From assembly GCF_900187015.1 (NCBI RefSeq), contig NZ_LT906479.1, positions 3,038,001-3,102,000 of the forward strand: DNA of 64,000 nt. The letters are read 5' to 3'. The notes under the pieces are model-generated. The model was not told where the DNA came from. It searched no databases and saw only the letters and a list, made by a program, of their open reading frames with translations. A program made the translations under genes and the position numbers. The DNA comes from Serratia ficaria. Lineage in GTDB: Bacteria > Pseudomonadota > Gammaproteobacteria > Enterobacterales > Enterobacteriaceae. This document shows positions 27,106-35,952 of the stretch, in pieces; the first letter of the stretch is position 1, and each line of letters begins with the position of its first letter.

Positions 27106-29286
27106 TTATTCCCCTGCCTGCGGCAGATCTTCGCGATGGCTTGGATAGGCGAAGTTGTAATAGCTCATGTCGGTCGCCGCCTTCTTCACCACGCCGTTGA
27201 GGATCACCCCTTTGACGGCCACGCCGTTTTGCTCGAAGCGACGCAGGCTGGTTTCAATCTGCTTGACGGTGTTCACCTCGAAGCGCACGACCATCAGCGC
27301 GGTGCCGACATGGTTGCCGACGATGGCGGCATCGGTCACCGCCAGCACCGGCGGCGTATCGATCAGCACCAGATCGTAGCGTTGCCCGGCCCAATGCAGA
27401 AAATCGGCGAAGCGGTGATGCATCAGCAACTCGGAGGGATTCGGCGGCACCCGGCCGCGCGAAACGAAATCCAGGTTGGCGGTCGCGGTTTTCCGCACCG
27501 CGTCTTGCGCCGTCACCTTGCCCACCAGCATATCGGACAACCCGTTGCGCGCGTCTGTCGCCAGCCAGCGGTGCAGAAACCCTTTGCGCATGTCGGCGTC
27601 AATCAGCAATACCCGCTGCCCCGCCTGGGCGATCACCACCGCCAGATTGGTGCTGGTAAAGCTTTTTCCGCTTTCCGGGCTGGCGCCCGACACCATCAGA
27701 ATATTATTTTTTGCCTCCAGCATGGCGAAGTGCAGGCTGGTACGCAGGCTGCGGATCGCCTCCACCGACAGATCCGTCGGCTCGGCCAACGCCAGGATCG
27801 GCAGGCGCTCCGCCCCGCTTTTCGCCAGCAACTGCTGCTGACCCCGGCTGTGTTTGACCTGCCATGGCGACAGCGGCACGGTGGCGTACACATTGATGCC
27901 GCGTTTCTCCAGGGTATCGATATCGTTGATCCCGCGGTGGAATACCGCGCGCAGCAGCGCCACCGAGGCGGACAGCACGGCGCCCAGCATCAGCGCCAAC
28001 AGCACGATCAGCGCCTTCTGCGGTTTGACCGGCTTGATGGCGGTTTCCGCTTCGTCGATGATGCGCACGTTGCCCACCGCGCCCGCCTTGCTGATGCTCA
28101 GCTCCTGCTGCTTGTTCATCAGCTGCATATACACCTGCTGATCCACCTGCACGTCGCGGGTCAGACGCAGGATCTCCTGCTGAGTCTTCGGCAGCGATTG
28201 CACCTGCCGCCCCATCCTCGCCTTCTCTTCCTCCAACGTGGCGCGTTTTTCCAGCAGCGCGCGATACGCCGGGTGTTGGCGCGTGTAGAGTTTGGAAATT
28301 TCGGCCTCCTTGAACGTCAGCTCATTAAGCTGCGCCTCCAGCTGCACCGAGGTGTCCAGCACCGACTTCGCCTCCAGCGACAGATCCACCGAGTCGTTTT
28401 GCTGGCGGAACCGGTTGAGCTGGTTTTCCGCCGAATTCAGCGCGGCCTGGGTGCGCGGCAGCTGTTCCCCGAGGAACGCCAGCGTGCGCTGCGCCTCTTC
28501 CGTTTTGCGATCGACGTTCTGCTGCAAATAGTTGTCGGCAATATTCTTCAGCACCGCTTCCGCCTTCTGCGGATCCTCGTTCTCCAGCCGGAAACTCATG
28601 ATGCCGCTGTCTTTGCCCACCCCGGCGATGCTCAGGCTGTCGCGCAGATCGTCGATGGCCTGCTGACGCGCCACCTTCATCACCCGGAAGCGGGTGCCGG
28701 CCGGCGCGTCCAGCGCGCTGACCTTGATGCTCCAGGCGCCCTTGGCCGCCGCCTGCCCGACCACACCCGACAGAACCGGGCTGCCATCGCTGCTCAGGGT
28801 AAAATGCCGTTTGTCGTCCAGGGTCAGCCGCAGCGTTTCCCCCAGCATCTCCCCGGGCACCGTCATGGCGGCGATGCTGAGCACCGGCGCGGTCTCGCCG
28901 CGCAGACGCGCCAGCCCCTTGCCGACCAACGGCAGAGAGTCCGGCCGGGAGCTGACGGTCAGGTTCATGTCGTCAACGGTTTTTCCCAGCACAAAGCGTG
29001 AGTTGGCCAGCACCATTTCATCCTGGGTCGACGCGGACTGGCCCAGCGTCGTGGCCAATGTCTCCTGCAGCAGCGAGGCGCCGGCGGCCGGCTGTTCCAC
29101 CTGCACCAGCGCGGTGGCCTGATACACCGGGGTCGCCAGCAGCGCGTAGACCGCGCCCAGCGCACCGGCCACGCCGGTGGCCAGGGCGATGCGCCAGCGG
29201 CTGTCCCACAGCGGCCCCACCAGGCGTTCCCACTCCAGCTTTTCGTCCTGTTCGGCCATGACGATTGGCAGCGCATTGTTTTTCAT
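27106..29286 (-). CDS. wzc: Wzc-type bacterial tyrosine kinase and polysaccharide co-polymerase
   Basis: 726-residue inner-membrane protein. The N-terminal Wzz domain has a helix near residue 40 and a long coiled-coil periplasmic part (about 200-410), followed by a second helix (LIVLLALMLGAVLSASVALL). The cytoplasmic BY-kinase has Walker A GASPESGKS at 534-542 (Lys541), VLLIDADMRKG (Walker A') and YDLVLIDTPP (Walker B). It controls chain length with Wza. The C-terminal Tyr cluster is short (SYYNFAY, three Tyr). ATG 29286 has AAGGA seven bases upstream. No wzb phosphatase gene lies between wza and wzc. Confidence 0.92.
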   Translation of the reverse strand: MKNNALPIVMAEQDEKLEWERLVGPLWDSRWRIALATGVAGALGAVYALLATPVYQATALVQVEQPAAGASLLQETLATTLGQSASTQDEMVLANSRFVLGKTVDDMNLTVSSRPDSLPLVGKGLARLRGETAPVLSIAAMTVPGEMLGETLRLTLDDKRHFTLSSDGSPVLSGVVGQAAAKGAWSIKVSALDAPAGTRFRVMKVARQQAIDDLRDSLSIAGVGKDSGIMSFRLENEDPQKAEAVLKNIADNYLQQNVDRKTEEAQRTLAFLGEQLPRTQAALNSAENQLNRFRQQNDSVDLSLEAKSVLDTSVQLEAQLNELTFKEAEISKLYTRQHPAYRALLEKRATLEEEKARMGRQVQSLPKTQQEILRLTRDVQVDQQVYMQLMNKQQELSISKAGAVGNVRIIDEAETAIKPVKPQKALIVLLALMLGAVLSASVALLRAVFHRGINDIDTLEKRGINVYATVPLSPWQVKHSRGQQQLLAKSGAERLPILALAEPTDLSVEAIRSLRTSLHFAMLEAKNNILMVSGASPESGKSFTSTNLAVVIAQAGQRVLLIDADMRKGFLHRWLATDARNGLSDMLVGKVTAQDAVRKTATANLDFVSRGRVPPNPSELLMHHRFADFLHWAGQRYDLVLIDTPPVLAVTDAAIVGNHVGTALMVVRFEVNTVKQIETSLRRFEQNGVAVKGVILNGVVKKAATDMSYYNFAYPSHREDLPQAGE

Positions 29287-29313
29287 CTTATGTTCCTTAT
29301 TCACCCGGCGGAT

Positions 29314-30447
29314 TTACCAGTTGCGCACGCGCAAGGTTGCCTCACTGAGATCGTTAAAGCTGCTGATGGTCGGCACCAGCTGACCGATCAAACGGTTCCA
29401 GCGCGCGATCGGCGCCGCAGTGACGTACACCACGTCGTAAGGCTGCAGTTGGAATTCGGTGCCCATCGCCAGCGCGGTGGCATCGGAGAGGTCGAACTGG
29501 TACAGCGTCGCCAGCCGCTGCGGCTGCCTGCCGCCGTTCGGCCGGATCACGAACACGCCGGTAGCGTCGGCGACCGTCTGGCTGATGCCTTCCGAGCTGC
29601 CCAGCGCTTCGGTCAGCGTCATGCCGCTGCGGTCCATCTTCAGCGTCGACTGCTTGCCGACCTCGCCCATCACGAACACTTTCAACTCGTCGTTGCGCGG
29701 CACGTAGAGGATGTCGCCCGGCTGCAGCAACACGTTCTGGCTGATATCGCCGCGCTGCATCAGCGCCTGCAGCGATATCGGCTGCTCCTTGCCCTGATGC
29801 GTCAGCACCACATTGCGCCAGTCGGCGTTTTCCGTCAGGCCGCCGGCGGCGTTGACGGCGTCCAGAATGGTCAGCGGCACGTTGGTTATCGCCTGCTGGC
29901 CGGAGGTTTTCACTTCGCCGGTGACATAGGCTTTCTGCGAGCGGAAGGCGGCGATGCTGACGTCGACCTGCGGGCTTTCGACGTACTGCGCCAGCCGACC
30001 GGCGATCAGGTTGCGCACCTCGGAGACGGTTTTGCCCACCACCTGCACCCGGCCGATATAGGGGTAAAAGATCGCGCCGTCGGCATGCACCCAGTTGCCG
30101 GTGTCGCTGGCGCTGCGGTACTGGCCGGCCGGCGTGGTCAATTCGGGGTGATCCCAGACGGTCACGTTCAGCACGTCGCCGACGCCGATGCGGTATTGAT
30201 AGCTCTGCAGCCGCTGTTCCAGCGCCGGGTTGGGCAGCGCCACCGGTTCCACCCGGCGCATTTTTTCCAGCAGCATCGGCGTCATGCGGTAGACCTGCAC
30301 CTGTTCGTTCAGACTGAAGTCGTCGTCCTGCTGGGTGACTGTGGCTTTGCCGCCGGTGGGCAGATGGGTGCCCGGCACCACCGTGCAGCCGCCAAGCAAG
30401 GTCGCGGACAGCACCAGCGGCATCAAATGAGGTAAATGAAGATTCAT
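29314..30447 (-). CDS. wza: Wza-type outer-membrane polysaccharide export lipoprotein
   Basis: 377-residue lipoprotein. The signal peptide ends in a lipobox LLGG-Cys21, and the mature protein begins TVVPGTHLP as in E. coli Wza. Further landmarks are [21 protein letters not shown] (PES domain, about residues 90-115), SLQ-type SLBB repeats ([22 protein letters not shown] within about 205-235, [20 protein letters not shown] at about 255) and a C-terminal amphipathic helix with the Trp-rich end NRLIGQL...RVRNW. It forms the octameric export channel with Wzc. A terminator-like hairpin precedes it. Confidence 0.93.
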   Translation of the reverse strand: MNLHLPHLMPLVLSATLLGGCTVVPGTHLPTGGKATVTQQDDDFSLNEQVQVYRMTPMLLEKMRRVEPVALPNPALEQRLQSYQYRIGVGDVLNVTVWDHPELTTPAGQYRSASDTGNWVHADGAIFYPYIGRVQVVGKTVSEVRNLIAGRLAQYVESPQVDVSIAAFRSQKAYVTGEVKTSGQQAITNVPLTILDAVNAAGGLTENADWRNVVLTHQGKEQPISLQALMQRGDISQNVLLQPGDILYVPRNDELKVFVMGEVGKQSTLKMDRSGMTLTEALGSSEGISQTVADATGVFVIRPNGGRQPQRLATLYQFDLSDATALAMGTEFQLQPYDVVYVTAAPIARWNRLIGQLVPTISSFNDLSEATLRVRNW

Positions 30448-30463
30448 GAAAGTACCGTGAAAA

Positions 30464-30485
30464 ACAGGCCGCCGTTGCGGCCTGT
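30464..30485 (-). terminator. Intrinsic-type hairpin between the WecA-like gene and wza
   Basis: Perfect 9-bp stem ACAGGCCGC/GCGGCCTGT with a 4-nt loop, followed on the minus strand by TTTTTCAC. This is a short but recognisable Rho-independent terminator inside the operon, 8 bp after the first gene. It could make expression of wza and later genes depend on read-through. Confidence 0.7.
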
Positions 30486-30492
30486 GGGAGGA

Positions 30493-31542
30493 TTAACGAT
30501 CGGCTGTCGGGTTATCGCCGAAGACCGATGCCTGGCGCGGTTCGTGCAACATGGCGAAGTAGCCGCCAAAACACAGCAGGAACGCGACCAGCAGCAGGCT
30601 TTCCTTCAGCTGCAGCACTTCGCTGCAGATGCCGACGCAGGCCAGCGTCACCGCCAGCATGGTGCTCATGCCCAGCGCCTGGCGCGCATTGAGCCCGCGG
30701 CGCATCAGAATGTGGTGCAAATGGTCGCGGCCGGCCCTGAACGGGCTCTGGCGGCGCAGCAGGCGGCGCACCATCACCGTCACCATATCCATCAGCGGAA
30801 TGGCGATCAGCCACAGCGCGGTCACCGGGCGAATGACCGCCTGCTGCCCCTGCGTCGCCAGCAGCAACAGCCACAGTACGGTGAAGCCGATCACCATGCT
30901 GCCGGCGTCGCCCATGAAGATTTTGTGGCGCAGGCCGAAGACGCTCATGTTGAACAGCAGGTAGGCGGCCAACGCGGCAATCAGCCCCAGGCACCACAGC
31001 GCCAGCTCATCGCGCCCGCCCAACCCGAACAGGATCGCCAGCGCGGCAAAGGTCACGCAGGACAGCGTCCCCAGCTGGCCGTCGATGCCATCGACCATGT
31101 TGTAGGCGTTGATCGCGCCCCAAACCGCCAGCGGGGTAACCAGCAGCGCGCTGTAGCCCAGCATCAGCTCCTCGCGCCCCCACAGATAGCCGAACGAAGA
31201 AAGCTGCATCCCTGCCGCCAGCATCATCGCCAGCGCAATCCCTCCCTGCACCATGACGCGCGGCGCCACGGGCAGATCAAAACGGTCGTCCAGCACGCCC
31301 AGCACCACCAGCGCCGCCACGCACGGCAGGTAAACCGTGCTGTACGGCAGCCACTCCGGCTGCCACAGCGTCATCAGCGTCAAGGTCAGGTAGACCGCGA
31401 TGCCGCCGACCAGCGGAATATGCCCCTGGTGCCGCTTGCGGGCATTGGGTTTATCCACCAGCCCTACCCTCAGCGCCGCCCGGCGGGCGATTACCACCAG
31501 CATCAGCGCCAAAATAAATATCACGCTCAGTTGATATAACAT
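30493..31542 (-). CDS. WecA-like undecaprenyl-phosphate sugar-1-phosphate transferase
   Basis: 349 residues with about eleven helices, polyprenyl-phosphate HexNAc-1-P transferase family. Catalytic landmarks are LDDRFD at 84-89 (Asp85, Asp86), NMVDGIDG at 148-155, GDAGS at 211-215 and the HLHH motif at 274-277. It starts repeat-unit synthesis by loading a sugar-1-phosphate (GlcNAc or a similar sugar) on the lipid carrier. The true wecA of enterobacterial common antigen sits in another operon, so this is probably a dedicated paralogue. AGGAGG-like GGAGGAACG precedes the ATG. It is the first full gene behind the ops element. Confidence 0.88.
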   Translation of the reverse strand: MLYQLSVIFILALMLVVIARRAALRVGLVDKPNARKRHQGHIPLVGGIAVYLTLTLMTLWQPEWLPYSTVYLPCVAALVVLGVLDDRFDLPVAPRVMVQGGIALAMMLAAGMQLSSFGYLWGREELMLGYSALLVTPLAVWGAINAYNMVDGIDGQLGTLSCVTFAALAILFGLGGRDELALWCLGLIAALAAYLLFNMSVFGLRHKIFMGDAGSMVIGFTVLWLLLLATQGQQAVIRPVTALWLIAIPLMDMVTVMVRRLLRRQSPFRAGRDHLHHILMRRGLNARQALGMSTMLAVTLACVGICSEVLQLKESLLLVAFLLCFGGYFAMLHEPRQASVFGDNPTADR

Positions 31543-31560
31543 CGTTCCTCCAGCGATTAA

Positions 31561-31599
31561 GCACGCTACCGCCCTTGAGTTACAGCTCCCAATGCGCTA
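31561..31599 (-). promoter_or_regulatory. JUMPStart sequence with ops element
   Basis: The minus strand at 31573-31562 reads GGCGGTAGCGTG, an exact ops element, preceded by the rest of a JUMPStart-like sequence (GGGAGCTGTAACTCAAG). It lies 20 bp before the WecA-like gene. At ops the paused polymerase recruits RfaH, which suppresses termination and helps translation in long polysaccharide operons. This marks 31542-19225 as one RfaH-dependent transcription unit. Confidence 0.9.
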
Positions 31600-31642
31600 T
31601 TAACAAAAACAAAATTGACAGTGCCAGGATATAAGTCAGCAT
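31580..31642 (-). CDS. Possible 20-residue hydrophobic leader peptide overlapping JUMPStart
   Basis: ATG 31642 to TAA 31580 encodes MLTYILALSILFLLIAHWEL, which could span a membrane once. GGGA lies about seven bases before the ATG. The stop falls inside JUMPStart, seven bases before ops. Because RfaH couples ribosomes to polymerase at ops, a translated ORF here would be meaningful. A chance ORF in A+T-rich leader DNA is the alternative, and no homologue is known to me. Confidence 0.35.
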   Translation of the reverse strand: MLTYILALSILFLLIAHWEL

Positions 31643-31715
31643 GATTTAATCCCGCAGATGCAGATCCATCCGGTTTTCAATGAAAATTAATTAAGAACGT
31701 CAGCGTGTATTCAGG

Positions 31716-32678
31716 TTATCTATCAGAAAATTCATGTTTAATGGTTTTTTCGATAGCCGAATCAAGCTCGACCGGCGCCACGAAATTATTCTGCACATTG
31801 CTTTTAAATTGCGTTCTCGCGCAGAATTTCTGCACCCTGACGCGGCTGATGGGGAATTTTTTGCGACTTATTTTACTCACCACATCCAATGCGGTGGCGC
31901 CGCATATTCCGACCACATAAGGAATGCGAATCGTCTTGTTATCTCTGCCAAGCGACGAGGAAATAACGTCCACCAGCTGGTTCATGGTGAAATCGGGTTT
32001 ATCGACATAGTTGCTGACCTGGTAGCTCGATTGCTGATCCAACGCATATTCCAGCCGCGCCGCAATATTTTCGACGTAGGCCATCGACTTCATATTATTG
32101 CCGCTGCCGATCATCACGAAACGGCCGCTGGCGATCTGGCGGAACAGGTTATACACGTTGCCGCGATTGCCTTCGCCGAATACCACCGTCGGGCGAATGA
32201 TCGTCAGCTTGTTTTCCGCGTCGGCCTTGCGCCAGGCTTCGTAGACGTACTCCGCCTCCAGCTTGGACTTGCCGTAATGATTGAAGGGGTCGAAACGCCC
32301 CTCTTCACCGGTTTCCTGCTTGACGAAGCCGTAGACGGCCACCGAGGAGGTGAAAATGATCTGGCGGATATTCAGGGCGGCGGCGGTCATGCAAACATGC
32401 CGCGCGCCGTCAACGTTCACCTGATAATAGAGCGAGATGGGATCGACATTATCCTGATGTTCTGCGGCGAGGTTAATCACCGCGTCGCAGCCCGCCAGCG
32501 GCTGCTGCAGCGTCTGGGGTTGGGTCACATCGCCAAACTGATAAAGCGCGGGAAAGTGCGCGCTGGGGCGCTTGTCGACGATCACCAGGGTCAGGTCATC
32601 GCGCGCACTCAGACGTTTCACCAGGCGTGTGCCGATAAAGCCGGAACCCCCGATAATTGCTACCTTACGTTTGTCCAT
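31716..32678 (-). CDS. NAD-dependent epimerase/dehydratase (extended SDR)
   Basis: 320-residue sugar-nucleotide enzyme of the extended short-chain dehydrogenase family. The Rossmann motif GGSGFIG is at 10-16, and the active site has Ser111/Ser112 (TSSVAVYG) and the YxxxK pair Tyr135/Lys139 in HYGKSK. It resembles UDP-glucose/GlcNAc 4-epimerases and probably supplies a sugar for the adjacent polysaccharide. It lies upstream of the JUMPStart leader with a 73-bp gap to the small leader ORF, so it may be transcribed separately or read into the operon. Its second half is notably less G+C-rich than the flanks. Confidence 0.8.
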   Translation of the reverse strand: MDKRKVAIIGGSGFIGTRLVKRLSARDDLTLVIVDKRPSAHFPALYQFGDVTQPQTLQQPLAGCDAVINLAAEHQDNVDPISLYYQVNVDGARHVCMTAAALNIRQIIFTSSVAVYGFVKQETGEEGRFDPFNHYGKSKLEAEYVYEAWRKADAENKLTIIRPTVVFGEGNRGNVYNLFRQIASGRFVMIGSGNNMKSMAYVENIAARLEYALDQQSSYQVSNYVDKPDFTMNQLVDVISSSLGRDNKTIRIPYVVGICGATALDVVSKISRKKFPISRVRVQKFCARTQFKSNVQNNFVAPVELDSAIEKTIKHEFSDR

Positions 32679-32860
32679 AATTTGTCACTCAGCCAGGTTT
32701 CCCATTATTTCCTGCCGCACCATTGAGGCAGGACGCTAATACGCGTTAGATAATGGGTTCCAGACTGGACAAATCACGCCGGGCTTTCAAATAACAAATA
32801 ATGAAATAAATTTATTCGGCATTTGTAAAATTATGGCTAAAAATGAAATATCAACGTCCG

Positions 32861-33760
32861 CTAATTTTTAACATCATAAGCCACTTGATATTGCATGGTT
32901 TTATTCGGCAATATGAGATTAATCTGACCCTTACCCCGGGCGGCGGAAGTTTCGTATTTCACCGGGGATTTCAACTGCCCCTGTTTGGGATCGACGCATT
33001 CGATGGTCGCCTGGTCCAGGCTCTCGCCCTGATACAGGCAAAGCAGGGTCTGCGGGCTGTTGGTATGGGGATTGTTCAGGGTGAGCGTCAATACCACGCG
33101 CGTGTTGTTCTGGATGTCATTGATGATAGGAGGACGGGTCTGATTGCCCAGCACGTATGAAAAATGTGAAATAACCAGCAATGACGCAAACACCGTCAGA
33201 TATTTCACAACTCTGATGGCCGGCATTGAGAAAAAACGGCGTAGCGCAGCCGTTTTTTTCGCGGAGGCCCCGCGCTTCGCCGTTTTTTCCTGCGCTGCAT
33301 GAGGAGAAATAATGATTTTCTCTCCCGGCGTATCTATTTCTTCCTTTATTTCTTCAGATTGTTTTTTTGCACTTTCGGAAAGTTCCGCTTGAATATTATC
33401 ATCGACGCCGACTTGTTCACTCAATATATCATCGTCGATATACTCATCCTCCTCGGATATAAAGTGAAAAATCGCCTTGTTCTCAACCTTATAGCCCAGG
33501 CGTGGAATGGTTCTGATAAGCACGTGCTCGGCATCGCCAATTTTTTGACGAATTGATTTAATTGTTTGATTTATAGTTGAATCTGAACAATAGGTCCCTT
33601 TCCAGATATTTTCTATAATTTCTGTACGGGTGACCAGTTCGGGGGACCTGGCGACAAGCAACGAAAGTATCTGATACTCCTTCCAGCGCAGACGAAATTT
33701 TTCCCCAGAAGGTGTCAGAACATCGAGATTCCTAATCTTTATTCTTTTATCAAGATTCAC
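32861..33760 (-). CDS. ToxR/CadC-like membrane-anchored transcriptional regulator
   Basis: 299 residues. The N-terminal OmpR/PhoB-type winged helix (about 1-100) shows LRWKEYQILSLLVARSPELVTR and STINQTIKSIRQKIGD, and ends LIRTIPRLGYKVE. An acidic linker and a basic stretch (KRGASAKKTAALRR) follow, then one membrane helix (VVKYLTVFASLLVISHFSYV) and a periplasmic domain of about 90 residues with two Cys (LLCLYQ, IECVDP) that could form a disulfide. The GTG at 33760 has AAGGA eight bases upstream; an upstream ATG at 33811 lacks one. It probably regulates the neighbouring polysaccharide genes in response to an envelope signal. Confidence 0.75.
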   Translation of the reverse strand: MNLDKRIKIRNLDVLTPSGEKFRLRWKEYQILSLLVARSPELVTRTEIIENIWKGTYCSDSTINQTIKSIRQKIGDAEHVLIRTIPRLGYKVENKAIFHFISEEDEYIDDDILSEQVGVDDNIQAELSESAKKQSEEIKEEIDTPGEKIIISPHAAQEKTAKRGASAKKTAALRRFFSMPAIRVVKYLTVFASLLVISHFSYVLGNQTRPPIINDIQNNTRVVLTLTLNNPHTNSPQTLLCLYQGESLDQATIECVDPKQGQLKSPVKYETSAARGKGQINLILPNKTMQYQVAYDVKN

Positions 33761-34174
33761 TTTTAATTTCCTTAGCGTGCCTGTCCTGCACACTTTGTAT
33801 AGAAATATCAAAAAATGTTCAAGAAATTAAATGTAAACTCAACAGGTTGCATTCATTGGATATTGGCTTTTATAAAACTTTTCTGATTTCATTTTTTACA
33901 TTCCCTCCCGATCAGGAGGCTCAGTTTATCCTAACGACGTCTTTTCCCTGCTGGCAACATGGGCTCTCTTCGCGATTGCCATTAATTTAAATAAACGATT
34001 TCAACAAGTTAGCCTGGTACGCCTGAAAATGTTATTTAGTTGTTAATCGAGTGAAATTGTGAAATTTCATCTTGCACCGCAAAATCATCACGTTTTTCCA
34101 CCTAATCTGATTGCCAGATAGCCTACAAAAAGCCAGCGAAAACAGAATGAGAGTTATCTGATTTCATCGATTAT
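33761..34174. other. A+T-rich intergenic stretch
   Basis: About 410 bp, clearly more A+T-rich than the nar genes. I see no ORF with a ribosome site, no RNA gene and no terminator. It must contain the promoter of the ToxR-like gene, but no hexamer pair stands out. A+T-rich spacers in such loci are often H-NS targets; that is inference. Confidence 0.5.
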
Positions 34175-34402
34175 TCACCGGCGAAGAAAATATCCCTCTT
34201 CGGGCGATAATTTATCGAAAATTTGATGAGGTGAAATCATCATTGCATCCACTTTATTGTTCTGCATCGCTTTGTCGCTCTGCCTTATTTTTGTCAGGTT
34301 ATCGTCAATAAAACGCAAGGACGGATTTAATAATATAATCCTTCCGCGCATTTCCATTGGTACATTGAGAGATACGCCTATAAAAAAAGGAAAAAATAGC
34401 AT
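34175..34402 (-). CDS. Small hypothetical ORF, possibly a gene remnant
   Basis: 75 codons with a hydrophobic start (MLFFPFFIGVSLNV), then a polar part ending DKLSPEEGYFLRR. There is no ribosome site before ATG 34402, and A+T content is high. The C-terminal two thirds look like a soluble domain end, so this may be the tail of a decayed gene at the edge of the polysaccharide island. No family was recognised. Confidence 0.3.
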   Translation of the reverse strand: MLFFPFFIGVSLNVPMEMRGRIILLNPSLRFIDDNLTKIRQSDKAMQNNKVDAMMISPHQIFDKLSPEEGYFLRR

Positions 34403-34486
34403 GCGAAAATAAGAATTTTACCTAAATGCAGAAAATTTCACTGAGCGGGGACAAAAGAAAGGACGCTGCGGGGGAAAGACGGGATC

Positions 34487-34506
34487 CCCTCCCCGGCCGG
34501 GGAGGG
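34487..34506 (-). terminator. GC-rich palindrome after narK
   Basis: Twenty-base perfect palindrome with 10-bp arms CCCTCCCCGG/CCGGGGAGGG, 16 bp after the narK stop. No strong T-run follows on the minus strand (GATCCCGTCTTTCC). It is a likely 3' end signal for narK. Confidence 0.55.
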
Positions 34507-34522
34507 ATGAGGCCAGGGTCGG

Positions 34523-35920
34523 CTATCGGGCCATTTTCTTCCGGCCGTACACCACCCAGGTGATAGCCACGCACAACAGGTAGAACACCAGGAATATCTT
34601 CATCGCCCCCGCCGGCGAACCGGTCAGCGCCAGCGACGTGCCGAAGGCCTGGGGAATGAAGAAACCGCCGGCGGCGCCGATCGCCGAGATGAAGCCCAGC
34701 GCCGCCGCGGAATCGGTCACGGCTTCGCGCTGTGCGCTCTCGTCGCTGCCGCCGGCCGCCTTGACGCGGTCCACGGTGATTTTGCGGAAGATAACGGCGA
34801 TCATCTGGAAGGTGGAGCCGCTACCCAATCCGGCGGTCAGGAACAGCAGCATGAATATGCCGTAGAAAGCGATAAAGGAGCCCGGATGGCCGCCGCCCGG
34901 CAAGGTAAAGAACAGCAGCGCGGCGAATACCGCCATCAGCACGAAGTTGATCAGCGTGACCCTAATGCCGCCAAAGCGGTCGGACAACGCGCCGCCCACC
35001 GGCCGCGCCAACGCCCCGAGGAAAGGACCGAAGAAGGCGTAGTGCAAAATGACCACGTCCGGAAACTGCGTTTTCGACAGCATGGCAAAACCGGCGGAAA
35101 AACCGATGAAGGAACCGAAGGTGGCGAGATACAGCAGGCTCAGCACCCACAGGTGCCCGCGTTTCAACACCGGCAGCTGCTGGCGCAGCGAGGCCTTGGA
35201 CGCCGCCAAATCGTTCATGCCGAACCAGGCCGCCAGCGTGGCCATCAGCAAAAAAGGCACCCAGATCCAGGCGGCGTTTTCCAGCCACAGCGCGCTGCCG
35301 TCTTGCTGGCTCCGCGCCGTGCCGCCAAACAGGCCGAACATGGCGAAAGAGATCGCCAGCGGAGCCACCAGCTGCATGACGCTGACGCCCAGGTTACCCA
35401 GCCCGCCGTTTAACCCCAGCGCGCCGCCCTGGCGAGCCTTGGGAAAGAAGAAGCTGATATTGGCCATGCTGGAGGCGAAATTGGCGCCGGCGAAGCCGCA
35501 CAGCAACGAGATAATCACAAACACGCTGAACGGCGTGCCGCTGTCCTGCACCGCAAACCCCAGCCACAGGCAGGGGACCAGCAGGAAGCAGGTGCTGATG
35601 GCGGTCCAGCGGCGGCCGCCGAACAGCGGGATGACGAATGAGTAAGGCACGCGCAGGATCGCGCCCGAGACCGAAGGCAGCGCAGTCAGCAAGAACAGCT
35701 GATCGGTGCTGAAGTTGAAACCGACCTTGTTCAGATTGACCGCCACCGCGCTGAACAACATCCAGACGCAGAAGGCCAATAGCAGGCAGGGAATGGAGAT
35801 CCACAGGTTGCGGGTGGCGATGCGCTGACCGCGCTCCTGCCAAAAAGCGCCGTCTTCAGGACGCCAGTCCTGGATCAGCGCGCCGGTTTTTTTCGATGAT
35901 GGCGTTGCAAATTGCGACAT
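34523..35920 (-). CDS. narK: Nitrate/nitrite antiporter
   Basis: 465-residue, 12-helix major facilitator protein; E. coli NarK has 463. It exchanges nitrate for nitrite across the inner membrane during nitrate respiration. It starts MSQFATPSSKKTGALIQDWRPED and carries the two glycine-rich nitrate signatures (about 165-180, GFAGANFASSMANISFFFP, and about 408-425, GFISAIGAAGGFFIP). ATG 35920 has GAGG upstream; an in-frame ATG five codons earlier is less well placed. It is divergent from narXL and behind its own FNR box. Confidence 0.95.
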   Translation of the reverse strand: MSQFATPSSKKTGALIQDWRPEDGAFWQERGQRIATRNLWISIPCLLLAFCVWMLFSAVAVNLNKVGFNFSTDQLFLLTALPSVSGAILRVPYSFVIPLFGGRRWTAISTCFLLVPCLWLGFAVQDSGTPFSVFVIISLLCGFAGANFASSMANISFFFPKARQGGALGLNGGLGNLGVSVMQLVAPLAISFAMFGLFGGTARSQQDGSALWLENAAWIWVPFLLMATLAAWFGMNDLAASKASLRQQLPVLKRGHLWVLSLLYLATFGSFIGFSAGFAMLSKTQFPDVVILHYAFFGPFLGALARPVGGALSDRFGGIRVTLINFVLMAVFAALLFFTLPGGGHPGSFIAFYGIFMLLFLTAGLGSGSTFQMIAVIFRKITVDRVKAAGGSDESAQREAVTDSAAALGFISAIGAAGGFFIPQAFGTSLALTGSPAGAMKIFLVFYLLCVAITWVVYGRKKMAR

Positions 35921-35952
35921 AAAAACCTCAGACACGGGGAATCACTCCGCAC

